Source: Albugo candida
Lineage: Eukaryota; Oomycota; Peronosporomycetes; Albuginales; Albuginaceae
DNA length: 64,000 nt
Assembly: GCA_905220665.1 (NCBI GenBank)
Contig: CAJNAR010000168.1
Span: forward strand, 496,001 to 560,000
Direction: 5' to 3'
Numbering within the stretch: the stretch's first letter is position 1; each line of letters opens with the position of its first letter. The position numbers were made by a program, and so were the translations under genes. The notes under the pieces were generated by a model, which was given only the letters and a program-made list of their open reading frames with translations, ran no database searches and was not told where the DNA came from. This document shows positions 35,901-45,585 of this stretch, piece by piece.

Positions 35901-36686
35901 TTGCTCTTCTCACAAACAACGACATGGCTCAAATTTTGGCAGAATTAGACGCTGATTCTGGCTGCACGTTATTGCACCTGGTAGTCCAATACGGTCGAAA
36001 AAGCATACTCGGTCTTTTTTTCGGTCCGGATTTGCTTCCATATCTGGACATTAATGCGGCTGATTTCAATGGAAATACGCCACTTCATTACGCTGCTCGT
36101 CTCTCAGATACCGCGATCGCGTCGTACATGATGCAATTGTTGCTCAATTTTGACGCAGATGCAAAGCTGTCCAATAATTTAGGCCAATCTGCTCTCCACG
36201 TTTCGATGATGTTTCGTGGGAAGGAAGGTTCTCCACTGCGCGCATTTTCGCTGTCTCAAATGCTGTTACGGTATTCCCACACTGTAAATCAATTGGACTG
36301 CCGAATGCGAACGGCTTTACATTATGCGGCAGAAAACGGTAAGATTTCGCGCTGTATGCGTTTATACCTCGTTAGTAAAAGTTTTTGTAGGGTATGTACA
36401 AGCATGTGTGTGGCTTGTTCGTCACGGATGGGATGTCAATGCAACTGACTCGACAGGAATGCGTGTCATTACCCTTCCTCTTGCCGTCAAACTTATTCCT
36501 CACTTGATGAGCAGACCAAGCTTTATACCGAATGAAAAGATACACGCATGTATGATCTGTGTGAGAAGCTTTGATATTGTATGGTGGCGGTATCGTTGCG
36601 ATCGCTGTGGTCGAATTTGTTGCGCGGAATGCGCGCAGATTGAAGTTGAAGTTCGCATATGTTTGGATTGCAGATATTATGTGTGA
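32945..36686 (+). CDS. unconventional myosin with ankyrin repeats and C-terminal FYVE-type finger
   Basis: An actin-based motor, 1,229 aa after removing a 52-nt intron (36339-36390) that restores an ankyrin repeat (HYAAENG then YVQACVWLVRHGWDVN). The head covers about residues 75-790: P-loop GESGSGKTET (170-179), switch I NENSSRFGKFM, switch II [26 protein letters not shown] split around the relay, and the RHFIRCIKPN actin region. One or two IQ-like segments follow (CIQCYWKRY, KAQRWCRAQLRRIRG), then a short coiled region and ankyrin repeats (TLLHLVVQYGRK, TPLHYAARL, SALHVSMM). The cysteine-rich end is CMICVRSF...YRCDRCGRICC..C...RICLDC, a FYVE-like finger in which the usual RKHHCR is WRYRCDR. 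Cargo is probably an endosomal membrane, but the altered basic patch makes lipid binding uncertain. Confidence 0.93.
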
Positions 36687-36725
36687 AACGTAAGATAAGG
36701 ATATGTCAGAAGGTAGTGATTACAG

Positions 36726-36755
36726 CCAATCAGAAAGAATCGCTATTCTGATTGG
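36726..36755. promoter_or_regulatory. inverted CCAAT pair upstream of ArfGAP gene
   Basis: CCAATCAGAA, a 10-nt gap, then its exact reverse complement TTCTGATTGG. Two CCAAT boxes in opposite orientation lie 137 bp before the ArfGAP ATG and just after the myosin stop. It could be a CBF/NF-Y binding pair or a hairpin at the myosin transcript end. Confidence 0.45.
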
Positions 36756-36891
36756 ATATGAAGAAATCGCGCATTTATTCGGTGGAATTAATATAAATAG
36801 GAAGAGATTGATCGCGTCGCTACGTGTGTTTTGATCTATAAATTGACATTCTGATTGCTTGAGTGTGTAGTATTTGGTCTCAAGAAGCTAT

Positions 36892-39156
36892 ATGGAACTT
36901 CGAAATGAAGAGCTTCATCGTTTACTGAAGAAAAAAGATGAGATGATTTTGGATCTGCAAAGTCGATTGAGAGCGTATGAAGACCGATTTGGACCGCTAT
37001 CAGACACGATAGAGGCTTCAAAAGACGGAGAAATCAAATATGAGAACACCTTTGACATAAAGTTTAAAGCAGACTCTGTGCAAAGCGCTATTAACGCCAA
37101 TTCAATTTTAAATACGCTTACTGCTATGAACCTATCGGAAAAATCTCCCATCCGAACAGGTCACAACATAATTATCGATTACAGCGACGATTCTCCCAAT
37201 TTTCGCCGTCAATTGGAAGGATTAGAGCTTTCAATCAACGGATTGCGGACTTTACTCAAAGAAATCGGCTCAAGCGCAAAAGAATATGTGGCCATGGGAC
37301 TCCGATTTGGTGAGTCAGAGGCTGCCATCGCGAACGAAATCACAAACCGTAAACATTCCCGTGCGATTTTCACGACTTGTTATCCGGAATTCGGCACACT
37401 TTCATCCATTTTTAATGAATTCCATGAGATCGTAACTCAAATGCACAGTTCACGAGTCAGTTTGCTATTTAGTATCGAGTCTCTACTTTTACACGCCACT
37501 GAAGAATTTGGTGAGAAAGAGTTTAGAGACATTACAGATCTCCGGAAAGAAATGCTGCGACTTGGAGATGAATACGAAAGTCTTTTAGGCAAATTTCTAA
37601 GCAAATCTCGCCCAGGAAATAGCAATAATACGAACGACACGGGCACTTTGAATCCAATGACATATGTCGATACAGAGCACTCGTTTCCACTTGGTCCTCC
37701 ATCTCTGCTCATTCACACAAACAGTCTATCGAATGCTATCGGCGATCGTTTCCCTACAACACCAAGCAACCTGAAATCACTCGAGAAAGACGTATGTCAA
37801 GCTCGAATGCGCTTTGAATTGTCTCGCTTCGATTTAGTTTGGTATTTGAACCGCATGGAATCACAAAAGAAACTCTTTCTGATGGAAGTGTTCAATTCGT
37901 CTTTATACGCTTTCTTTGGACACATTCGAGCGTGTCACGAATTCATTCAATCGCAAGAGCCAAAGGTTCGTCGACGCCAAGAAATGCTTCAGACTGCAAA
38001 GGAGAAATTCGCTCAGGACGATACGATGTGGCTCGAACAACGAGAAAAACTCGAGTCTCAACTCCGAAGCGATTGCAATGAGCCTCGTTTTGAGGATCCA
38101 AGGACGCGTGTATCTCCTTCCACGAGCAATTCTGTCGCAATCACAGACACCTCATCAATTTGGGTCCGTGGACTTCGTCCATCTGTCCAAGTTTTATCGA
38201 CTCAAACGATGGAGAATCAAGATGGAAATAGAGGCCATGCAAGTGTACAGCAAGGCTATCTCTTTATCCGCACGTCGTCTTTCCCGGTTCGAAGTTGGAA
38301 GCGCAAATGGTTTGAAATTCATGGGGGGAAATTGTATCAGAGTCGTGGTTCCCACATGGATTTCGTGCTTGTGTGTGATCTCATGCTGTCTAAAGTACGA
38401 GAATGTTGCAATGCTCAGCTTCCATTCTGTCTCGAAGTGCTGGATGCGAACCAGAATAAAACCGTTCTTCAGGCGACCAGCGAGTTTGAGATGATGGAAT
38501 GGATCCAAGCAGCTCAGCGTATCACCGAAAGCATGCTTGAGAAGCAAAGTCATCGCATGAAAGTGCATCCCGAGCAACAGCAGTACGTCCTAGACATATT
38601 GATACAAAATGCCAGCTGTGCAGATTGTGGCCATACCACAGCCGATTGGGTCTCCATCAATCTCGGCGTCTTACTGTGCATCGAATGCTCGGGAATTCAT
38701 CGCAGTTTGGGTGTTCACATTTCAAAAATTCGCTCTTTGACACTGGATTCTTGGGAACTTGCGCTTCTTCAGCTCTTACGAAATCATTTGGGCAATACTG
38801 TGATCAATTCCGTGTTGGAAGCGGTGATTCCTCCGGGGTGGACGAAACCTCTTCCATTGATTTCGTCACGCGAAGAAAAAACAAAATGGATTCACGCAAA
38901 GTATTTATTTCGCGCATTTATTGACAGAGACACGAAAGCCGATACCATTCAAATCGATTTCTTGCAAGCCGCGAGAAATGGCGATATCAACGGACTGATC
39001 CGAGGCTTGGCATATGGCGTCGATATCAATGTGTGCGATGAAGAAAAGCAGACAGCTTTGCAGCTGAGTGCGCAGAAGAATGCGACGTGGTGTTGCGAGT
39101 ATCTTCTTCTCAATGGAGCGAGTCCCACGAAAGCTGCTTCCGACACAAATGCGTGA
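36892..39156 (+). CDS. ArfGAP with coiled-coil/BAR-like, PH and ankyrin regions (ACAP/ASAP-like)
   Basis: Stimulates GTP hydrolysis by Arf GTPases on membranes. A single exon of 754 aa from the ATG at 36892 (the longer frame opens on TTG). The N-terminal ~40 residues are a coiled coil ([18 protein letters not shown]). A helical BAR-like region spans about 100-390. A PH domain lies about 443-556 ([23 protein letters not shown] to EWIQAAQRI). The ArfGAP finger is about 570-690, with CADC, LLCIEC and the catalytic Arg in [11 protein letters not shown]. An ankyrin repeat follows ([31 protein letters not shown]). This order matches ACAP-type proteins. Its stop codon is 3 bp from that of the convergent kinase gene. 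A GTGAGT overlaps the stop, but no continuation makes sense. Confidence 0.93.
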   Translation: MELRNEELHRLLKKKDEMILDLQSRLRAYEDRFGPLSDTIEASKDGEIKYENTFDIKFKADSVQSAINANSILNTLTAMNLSEKSPIRTGHNIIIDYSDDSPNFRRQLEGLELSINGLRTLLKEIGSSAKEYVAMGLRFGESEAAIANEITNRKHSRAIFTTCYPEFGTLSSIFNEFHEIVTQMHSSRVSLLFSIESLLLHATEEFGEKEFRDITDLRKEMLRLGDEYESLLGKFLSKSRPGNSNNTNDTGTLNPMTYVDTEHSFPLGPPSLLIHTNSLSNAIGDRFPTTPSNLKSLEKDVCQARMRFELSRFDLVWYLNRMESQKKLFLMEVFNSSLYAFFGHIRACHEFIQSQEPKVRRRQEMLQTAKEKFAQDDTMWLEQREKLESQLRSDCNEPRFEDPRTRVSPSTSNSVAITDTSSIWVRGLRPSVQVLSTQTMENQDGNRGHASVQQGYLFIRTSSFPVRSWKRKWFEIHGGKLYQSRGSHMDFVLVCDLMLSKVRECCNAQLPFCLEVLDANQNKTVLQATSEFEMMEWIQAAQRITESMLEKQSHRMKVHPEQQQYVLDILIQNASCADCGHTTADWVSINLGVLLCIECSGIHRSLGVHISKIRSLTLDSWELALLQLLRNHLGNTVINSVLEAVIPPGWTKPLPLISSREEKTKWIHAKYLFRAFIDRDTKADTIQIDFLQAARNGDINGLIRGLAYGVDINVCDEEKQTALQLSAQKNATWCCEYLLLNGASPTKAASDTNA

Positions 39157-39159
39157 GTC

Positions 39160-41880
39160 TTATCGCATCTGCAATTGCGAGTCTTCCTGGTATGTAAAGT
39201 CTTCAAAATGATGCTCGCTGCTTTTTGAATTCACAGGCGAATCGACAGCAGCCATATTTTGAAACATTTCCGGCACATTTGTGATATCATCGACGCCCGA
39301 AACATTAGGAACAAATGTCGGTTTGTATTCTTTTCGAAAAAGTTTATCCCAATCAATCGGATCGAAAAACGCATGCTTCATAATATTTTGTCCTCCTTCG
39401 GGGCCGGAGCCAAGTCTTTTGGAAGGATCTCTTTCCAGCAGTTTGGAGATCAATGATCGAGCAATTGGAGAAATATACGATGGATAAATGACTTCGGATT
39501 GCATGATATTCTTGAACATTTGTCTTCGATTACGATCCACAAATGGAGTTCTTCCCGTAAGCATTTCATACAAAAGAATGCCAAAACTCCACCAATCGAC
39601 CACTTTACCGTACGGTTGATGACGCAATAGCTCAGGTGCCATATATTCGGCGGTCCCACAAATTGTTTTCATCCCAGTGTTTGCTTGGGAAGTACGAATT
39701 GCACCATTTAACAATTGTCCTTCCTTTGAAAGCCCAAAGTCCGTCAACGCGACATTTCCGAGGGAATCCATGAGAATATTTTCCAACTTCAAGTCGCGAT
39801 ACGCGATCTGCTTCTCGTGGAGATGCATCAGTGCTGTCAGTAATTGAGCAATATAGAGCCTCGTTCGTTCTTCAGAGAATCGTTTCGACTTTTTCAAATG
39901 GTAAAACATCGACCCGCCGGGATAATAATCGATGATAAGATACAATTTGTCTCGATTCTGGAACGCGTATCGCAAGCGAACAATGTACGGATGATCGATC
40001 ACTTTGAGGATATGCTGCTCCGCTTTTGTGTTTTCAATCTGATCGTTTTTGACGATATGCGCCTTGACGAGGATCTTCATCGCGTAGATCTGTCCTGTAT
40101 TCTTCCCTTCCTTCTTACGCACCAGCAAGACTTTACCAAAGGCTCCACGTCCAACGACTTTGAGAAGATCAAAATCCTCGATTCCCAATGGTTTTTGATC
40201 GAGTGATTTTGCCATCTCACGTTGACGCATGGCTTCCATTTTCTCAGCGGCAGCCTTTAATTTGGCATTATGTGGACTCTCTTCGTTAGCCGAGTTGGTT
40301 TCGATTCGGGATAGCGTGCGCTTGCCAACAAACGTTGTGTTTTTGCCCATGCGTGGAAGTTTGGTATGAAGCATCATCTGAAGATCACAACAGCCTCCAC
40401 ACACTCGTTTGGCTTCACTGAATCCGGGCAGGAATAATCGATCGGAACAGGACGCACACACAATTCGGAGACACATTCGACAGTATTTTTTACGCACGAA
40501 TACAAAAGTTGCTTGACACAAGTAACAGCCTTGACTTTTCAGATCACCAGAATGCTTACTTGCCAACTCAGAATGAAGCGGATCTCGACTTGAGGAATTT
40601 CCGTCTTTGATAGAGAATGTTCCAGCGATCATCGTACTGGCGAATGGATTGCCCGCACTCGCTTGAGCGCCTGATTTTGCAGATCGAATAAACGTCTCAG
40701 ATCGTGCGACAAAGGTATCTCGGACCCATTCGACGGTCAATTCGACTTCTCCATGTCCCCGTACGCGTGGATCTCGCTCATCTCGAAGCGTGTGCCACCG
40801 TCGATCTGTTCGATTCAAGCCAATTTCACTTACTGGTAAGACGACTTGGCCCAAGCTCGTACTTGTCATTGGAATCAGCTTATCTTTATCTCGGACCGTG
40901 ATCGTCACAATCTCATCCGATTTTGTGACCGGAAATGAGAACGTTTGATTCCATTCTGGGTCCATAGTATGTCTGTGATTCCCGGGTGTTTCCTTCTTTT
41001 GTCCAACACATTGAACGACGGCGAATGGATTGTTGTACGGTTGACCTGTTAAACGAGCTCGATTGATTGTTATGACCAATTTATTTGGAAATGTGGCTCG
41101 GATAGCATCGATCGCTTCCTTCAATCCCATTGCAATCGCTTGCAGGAACACGAACGCGGATGTCTGAACGGAATGGATGGTCCATTCACAAGCATTTATA
41201 TCGCCAGTTGGCTGCCCAATAGATAGTGTCGTGCAGCCTAATCGATCTCGACATTTTGGAATCTCTGTGAACGTCGGAGCTTTCGATGCTTGGAAATTGA
41301 CACATTTTGTCTTAAGTATACGTCGCACACGCTCCGAGTCGTTCGATTTCAACTCATCTGAAAATCCAATAAACGCGATTCCGCAAAGCCTCTTTTCATC
41401 CTGCGACCTCAATGTACCCAACAACGCTTTAACGAGTGATCCTGCTTCCTCGAGCGCAATAACACTGATCTCAGAGGCCGCATTCGGTACAACATGCTGT
41501 TTCCATACATGTAAAACATGCTCTTCCGGCGTGGAAGAATGGAGGATTTTGGCTCGATGGCCATGCACAATAGCGATATTCGTGTTGGGATTCGTAATGA
41601 TGATCCCATACCCGCTCTGGATAGCTGTCTTGAGGTACGGGAGCATAGAGCCCTGAAACCCGAATTTTGGATGGATCGTTGTGCTCCAAATTCCTGGCTG
41701 TAAATCGGCTCCAACTTGCACGAAAATACAGATTTTAGAACAAGTCGCGTAATTGTGAGAGACAAAAATGTTGCATTTCGCTTCCGCTTTGGAATTTGGG
41801 ATAAATATCTCACGCAGTAGTAAATCGTTTTTCAGTTTGCATTGTATTTGAGCGATCACACAATGTAACAGCTCTTCCAT
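39160..41880 (-). CDS. Arb2-C2-FYVE-AGC protein kinase
   Basis: A single exon of 906 aa with four parts. (1) Residues about 60-260 resemble the Arb2/FAM172 alpha/beta-hydrolase-like domain (GIWSTTIHPKFGFQGSMLPYL, GIIITNPN, VLHVWKQHV); the expected HSxGG nucleophile region reads VIALEEAGSLV, so it is probably not catalytic. (2) A C2 domain, about 268-388 (LVITINRARLTG, MDPEWNQTFSFP). (3) A FYVE-type finger, about 452-500 (CYLC, RKKYCRMCLRIVCASC, RVCGGC). (4) An AGC kinase, about 570-830, with GRGAFGKV, Lys602 in YAMKI, catalytic YRDLKLEN (Asp696), DFG, and T-loop TICGT. A C-terminal tail has FVPNVSGVDD and the hydrophobic motif FEDFTY. It probably acts downstream of PDK1-type kinases on PI3P or Ca/phospholipid membranes. 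Confidence 0.93.
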   Translation of the reverse strand: MEELLHCVIAQIQCKLKNDLLLREIFIPNSKAEAKCNIFVSHNYATCSKICIFVQVGADLQPGIWSTTIHPKFGFQGSMLPYLKTAIQSGYGIIITNPNTNIAIVHGHRAKILHSSTPEEHVLHVWKQHVVPNAASEISVIALEEAGSLVKALLGTLRSQDEKRLCGIAFIGFSDELKSNDSERVRRILKTKCVNFQASKAPTFTEIPKCRDRLGCTTLSIGQPTGDINACEWTIHSVQTSAFVFLQAIAMGLKEAIDAIRATFPNKLVITINRARLTGQPYNNPFAVVQCVGQKKETPGNHRHTMDPEWNQTFSFPVTKSDEIVTITVRDKDKLIPMTSTSLGQVVLPVSEIGLNRTDRRWHTLRDERDPRVRGHGEVELTVEWVRDTFVARSETFIRSAKSGAQASAGNPFASTMIAGTFSIKDGNSSSRDPLHSELASKHSGDLKSQGCYLCQATFVFVRKKYCRMCLRIVCASCSDRLFLPGFSEAKRVCGGCCDLQMMLHTKLPRMGKNTTFVGKRTLSRIETNSANEESPHNAKLKAAAEKMEAMRQREMAKSLDQKPLGIEDFDLLKVVGRGAFGKVLLVRKKEGKNTGQIYAMKILVKAHIVKNDQIENTKAEQHILKVIDHPYIVRLRYAFQNRDKLYLIIDYYPGGSMFYHLKKSKRFSEERTRLYIAQLLTALMHLHEKQIAYRDLKLENILMDSLGNVALTDFGLSKEGQLLNGAIRTSQANTGMKTICGTAEYMAPELLRHQPYGKVVDWWSFGILLYEMLTGRTPFVDRNRRQMFKNIMQSEVIYPSYISPIARSLISKLLERDPSKRLGSGPEGGQNIMKHAFFDPIDWDKLFRKEYKPTFVPNVSGVDDITNVPEMFQNMAAVDSPVNSKSSEHHFEDFTYQEDSQLQMR

Positions 41881-42230
41881 TTCATTTTCTGTGTGCGATA
41901 AAGCTGTTCTTCCTACGAGTGAGTATGTCCTCAGAATATGACGTTACTCCTTTTGTGGTGAGCGTACCTCCTGAACTGATTTTCCGCATGACAGTGTGCC
42001 CGGACACGTATGCCCTTCTTTCGATATACTGATACTATATATCAGTAGGGCATCCATCGTGCATTTGTCTCGTTTTTACACCGCCCAACATGAATCAATT
42101 AAATGTAGCGAATTCGCCTGAGGGCATGTTCACTCAAGTTCGAGGTGGAGAGTTCAATGACTCAATGAGAGAGAGCATCCGACACGCGAATTTTAGACAG
42201 AATGAAAATCAATTAATAAATGACGCTTCT
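41881..42230. other. intergenic, kinase promoter region
   Basis: 350 bp between the dCMP deaminase stop and the kinase ATG, both minus strand. No specific element was recognised. Confidence 0.4.
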
Positions 42231-43316
42231 CTAACGTGTGTTGTGTGTATGTGACCTGTTGATGACAATGTATGAATTCCAATTCGCATGTCGGCACAAT
42301 TCCTTTACCTTTGCCATATCGAATAGTGTTCGCGATGCTACGAATTTCCAGCTGCAGAAAATGTGTCAGAGCGTATGCCAAAGAGACTGACAAACGTACT
42401 CGTTGTGATATTTGTCTGAGTAATAGACAATATGCCGAATGCCGCTCTATCTCATTGCATATGAGTGTCCATTTGTCTCAAGTGAGTATCTCTACCTGAA
42501 TGATCAATTTGGCGCATTCGTTGCATGGGAATAATGCCACATAGATCTACAACAGAGGAGTTAATCACATCGAAGACATAGTGTGCGCTTACTGTGCATC
42601 CCTGAACATCCGCCGAGTTTTTGTTCAGAATTGCATTCATTTCTGCGTGACAGACGTACTACACAATGTGAGTATGCTCATCAATAAGATTCTCTCATTT
42701 CGTACCGGATACTTTGTCGCTAAAATATCGCCTCTACTCGTCTGTCGCGCCCAAGGCAAATCGTCATCGTCACATCCATTGGGAAAGCCATTGTATCCGA
42801 TGCCAACAATCTTTTTCTCTGGATTCACGATACTAAACATCACACAGCATTCAGTCGATGTCAATTGTTCTGATCAATGTATACCACGCGCCAACTTGTG
42901 TCGATGGATCTAAAAACGATCAGGATCAGCCATCATAACCAACAGAGTGCATACAGACCTTTGGAGCGCATAGCGGAAAGGAATGCCACACTCATGAAAT
43001 AATCATTCCAAGTCAAATAACTCTCTCGTTTGGTCGATTGCGTGCTCGGACAACTTCCATTTTCCACAGATAATTTCTCCGAGTCGTTAACAAATGAGGC
43101 CGGGCCGCTGAGCCACTCCATATGGTCGCTCAAGACATGTTCGACCAATTTATCATTTGTTTCGTCCTCAACAGATTGCGTTTTTATCTGACCACATCGA
43201 CATCTATACATCTCCACATGCGAATTGAGAACCACTTGAGTCACATTGATCTTTTCAAAAAATAATCGCTTTATATCGGTCGCATTGAGTGGATCCAATG
43301 CATTTGATATTGACAT
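42231..43316 (-). CDS. DCTD: deoxycytidylate (dCMP) deaminase with N-terminal extension
   Basis: Converts dCMP to dUMP for dTTP synthesis; a zinc enzyme. Seven exons: 43316-42959, 42909-42885, 42832-42706, 42658-42593, 42546-42496, 42446-42400 and 42351-42231. All introns are 46-54 nt with GT-AG ends, and the frame closes at 264 aa. Core motifs emerge only after splicing: [46 protein letters not shown], then CHAEMNAIL (zinc His174, Glu176), LFPCNEC (Cys200, Cys203), and [20 protein letters not shown]. The microexon of 25 nt is supported because it supplies exactly DPSTQVGA. Human DCTD is about 178 aa; here about 100 extra N-terminal residues carry Cys39, Cys41, His60 and His65, possibly a small zinc finger. 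Confidence 0.93.
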
Positions 43317-43456
43317 GGTCTGTTTTATACGCAATGCAACCCGATCGACTACTAATTATCAGTATATTATTGTCATTCTACCGAAAACTTGACCCCAAAA
43401 TGGACGAGTTGCGTCTTATGTTCTTACATCACTGAAAAATCAAACAATCAAAGAAT

Positions 43457-45292
43457 CTATGACGCAAAGTCCGTTTCCTTTCCTTGAGCGGAACGTAGTG
43501 CGGCCGTGATAATCGCTTGACGTTTGATATCGGAAACATTATTCTCGAGCTCGGGAATTGGAACGCTTTTGCCATCGACGATCATATGTGTTACTCTACT
43601 GAAAGGGAAGGCTTCCAAAGCGGACTCGTGGAAATAACCTGTGAATCGAATTCGGCGTAATGCAATTGTGTAGATGCGATCACTTGCACGATATGCTCTT
43701 ACAAAACCAGAGCCGAATGATTTGGCAACCACTCGATCTCCAATCGCGAATTTGGGGGCGTGGTTCTTGAATGGGGACATTGTATTTGCCGCTGCCGAAA
43801 CACGAGCTTTCACTGTTGAAAAACTGGGCAAACGCTCACTTGTAGACGCTTTTACAGTCGCAGAAGCCGAGATGACTGAATGTCTCGTAATCGATAAAAT
43901 GGACGATAATCGACCCACTGCGAAGGAGTTCCGTGCCGAGTGTATCAATTGACTCGATGTGCTCTCCCGAACGTCAAAGTCAGGCACACTTGTGAATGTC
44001 GACTCTGCTTGGTAGTCGCTCACGTACATTATATGACAGCTTTGATCGAGTAAAACTTGATACGTGTAATCATGCTCTTGGAAGCGAACAATTCGACCCA
44101 TACCGAATGGAGTTTGTACGCGTTCTCCTTCCTCAAAATACGACCTTCGTGGATGTAACGTGACCATATTTGCGTGTATGTAAGCCACAGCGCCACAGGG
44201 CAGATTCGCTATGAAAATACTGTCGTGTGGACGAAATCCAGCGATCGTTGCACCTCCAAATGACGTCATCGCTTTCTTGATTGATTGTGTGGGCTTTGTA
44301 GTGTCACTTTGGTCACATTGTGTGGTACGTGGGGTACAAGACTGACCCATTTTGGCTTTGGTGTACATTTTACTCGCATACGATCCCTCACGAATAGAAG
44401 AGTATCCGTTGACTAGGTACTCTTTTGTTGATTGCATCATCTGGAACGTTTGACCCAACGCGCTGGTCGGAATCTTTTCAAATTTTTTTGTGGTCGCTTT
44501 CATTCGCCAAATATGCTCATTGTCCCATCGCCAATCCAGTGTGATACCATACATATCTTCTGCTACATAATATCGATCAATTGTCGCAGGTCCCCACCGT
44601 GTCCGGACTCGTTCACCGACAGCGGCTTTGATTTCCCGGACGATCTGATTGGCTTGAATATAAGCTGTCACGGAGGGGGACATTGATACAAGGTACACAT
44701 CATCTCTGGGACGATACTTGGAAATTGTCCCAGTACCAAACACAGTCGCCACACATGTACCAGAACGAAATTTACAAATTCGATTTGCAGGTGATATGTT
44801 ATCATTAGAATTGCGAGCAGAATTCAAAGGTGGTACCGATACGCAACGACGCAGTGTTGCAAAAGCTTTGAGATCCTCCGATTGTGCTGGCATCGAGCGA
44901 GCGCTCCGTTCTGAGGACTTTTGTGAGCCAGTCAAACTAGAGCGGATGTCAATCTTTCGGTACCAGCTAGAAGTGGTCATGTTTTTTTGCATCGATAGTC
45001 TTTGAAGCGGTTTGACATTAAGCGTCATTTGAGTATTGCTTACAGGGCCTGACTTCACTTTATTGTCATACTTTGGTTTTGTGTGTAAAATGTGCGAGTG
45101 AATGGTTTGATTATCGGCGAATGAATCCCATTGGATAGGATTTGCTTCACGTGATCCTGCTAAACCGCATGAGGATTTGTCTGCTTCGGCCGGGTCCACC
45201 GTGTCCTCGGGAGAACGCGTAAAATAGGTTGTAACTTTTGGGAAAATAGTACTGATTCCACTGAATCGCTGTTTACTTTCGGTCGAAACCAT
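43457..45292 (-). CDS. 611-aa protein with five degenerate SH3/Tudor-like repeats, unknown function
   Basis: A single intact exon from the ATG at 45292. Roughly 170 Ser/Thr/basic residues lead into a repeated unit of about 40 aa. The units lie at residues about 178-216, 225-262, 338-378, 386-425 and 515-560. Each reads approximately V.T.FG.G.I...R..D..Y.V.L, often followed by AYI.AN (examples ATVFGTGTISKYRPRDDVY, MTSFGGATIAGFRPHDSIF, KSFGSGFVRAYRASDRIY). The pattern of alternating hydrophobics with FG.G turns suggests small beta-barrels, like SH3 or Tudor modules. I cannot name a family. There is no signal peptide, membrane segment or catalytic motif. Its neighbours are dCMP deaminase (140 bp downstream) and COMMD4 (293 bp upstream), all on the same strand. 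Confidence 0.85.
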   Translation of the reverse strand: MVSTESKQRFSGISTIFPKVTTYFTRSPEDTVDPAEADKSSCGLAGSREANPIQWDSFADNQTIHSHILHTKPKYDNKVKSGPVSNTQMTLNVKPLQRLSMQKNMTTSSWYRKIDIRSSLTGSQKSSERSARSMPAQSEDLKAFATLRRCVSVPPLNSARNSNDNISPANRICKFRSGTCVATVFGTGTISKYRPRDDVYLVSMSPSVTAYIQANQIVREIKAAVGERVRTRWGPATIDRYYVAEDMYGITLDWRWDNEHIWRMKATTKKFEKIPTSALGQTFQMMQSTKEYLVNGYSSIREGSYASKMYTKAKMGQSCTPRTTQCDQSDTTKPTQSIKKAMTSFGGATIAGFRPHDSIFIANLPCGAVAYIHANMVTLHPRRSYFEEGERVQTPFGMGRIVRFQEHDYTYQVLLDQSCHIMYVSDYQAESTFTSVPDFDVRESTSSQLIHSARNSFAVGRLSSILSITRHSVISASATVKASTSERLPSFSTVKARVSAAANTMSPFKNHAPKFAIGDRVVAKSFGSGFVRAYRASDRIYTIALRRIRFTGYFHESALEAFPFSRVTHMIVDGKSVPIPELENNVSDIKRQAIITAALRSAQGKETDFAS

Positions 45293-45585
45293 ATTTAGTG
45301 AAATAAATCAATCACAAGATGAAAAAAAGACGTCAAGAGAGTAACGCCTTTGTTGTTCTTTTTCGTGCTATGGTCGACTCCATTTGCTCGGAAATTTAAG
45401 AGACACTGAATGTTTTGTAAGAAAATAGAGAGAAGGGGTAGGTTGTTGGCTCCTTTTTTGGAGTCTCCGGATCTCAACTTTACATAAATATGCTTTAAAT
45501 GTAAACACTGGCAAGTATGCGAAATACAATCTTGGTGAGTTTACAGTCGGAGCAATTAAGTTCAGACCCATTCTTCGAATTATAT

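Noticed and set aside
39140..39240. GTGAGT overlapping the ArfGAP stop as a splice donor, with an acceptor at TTCACAG near 39,237
   Set aside because: The continued reading is antisense to the kinase C-terminus and shows no ankyrin repeat, so the TGA is the likelier end.
39259..41703. Several 60-160-codon frames opposite the kinase gene
   Set aside because: They are antisense shadows of a long real gene and contain no domain of their own.
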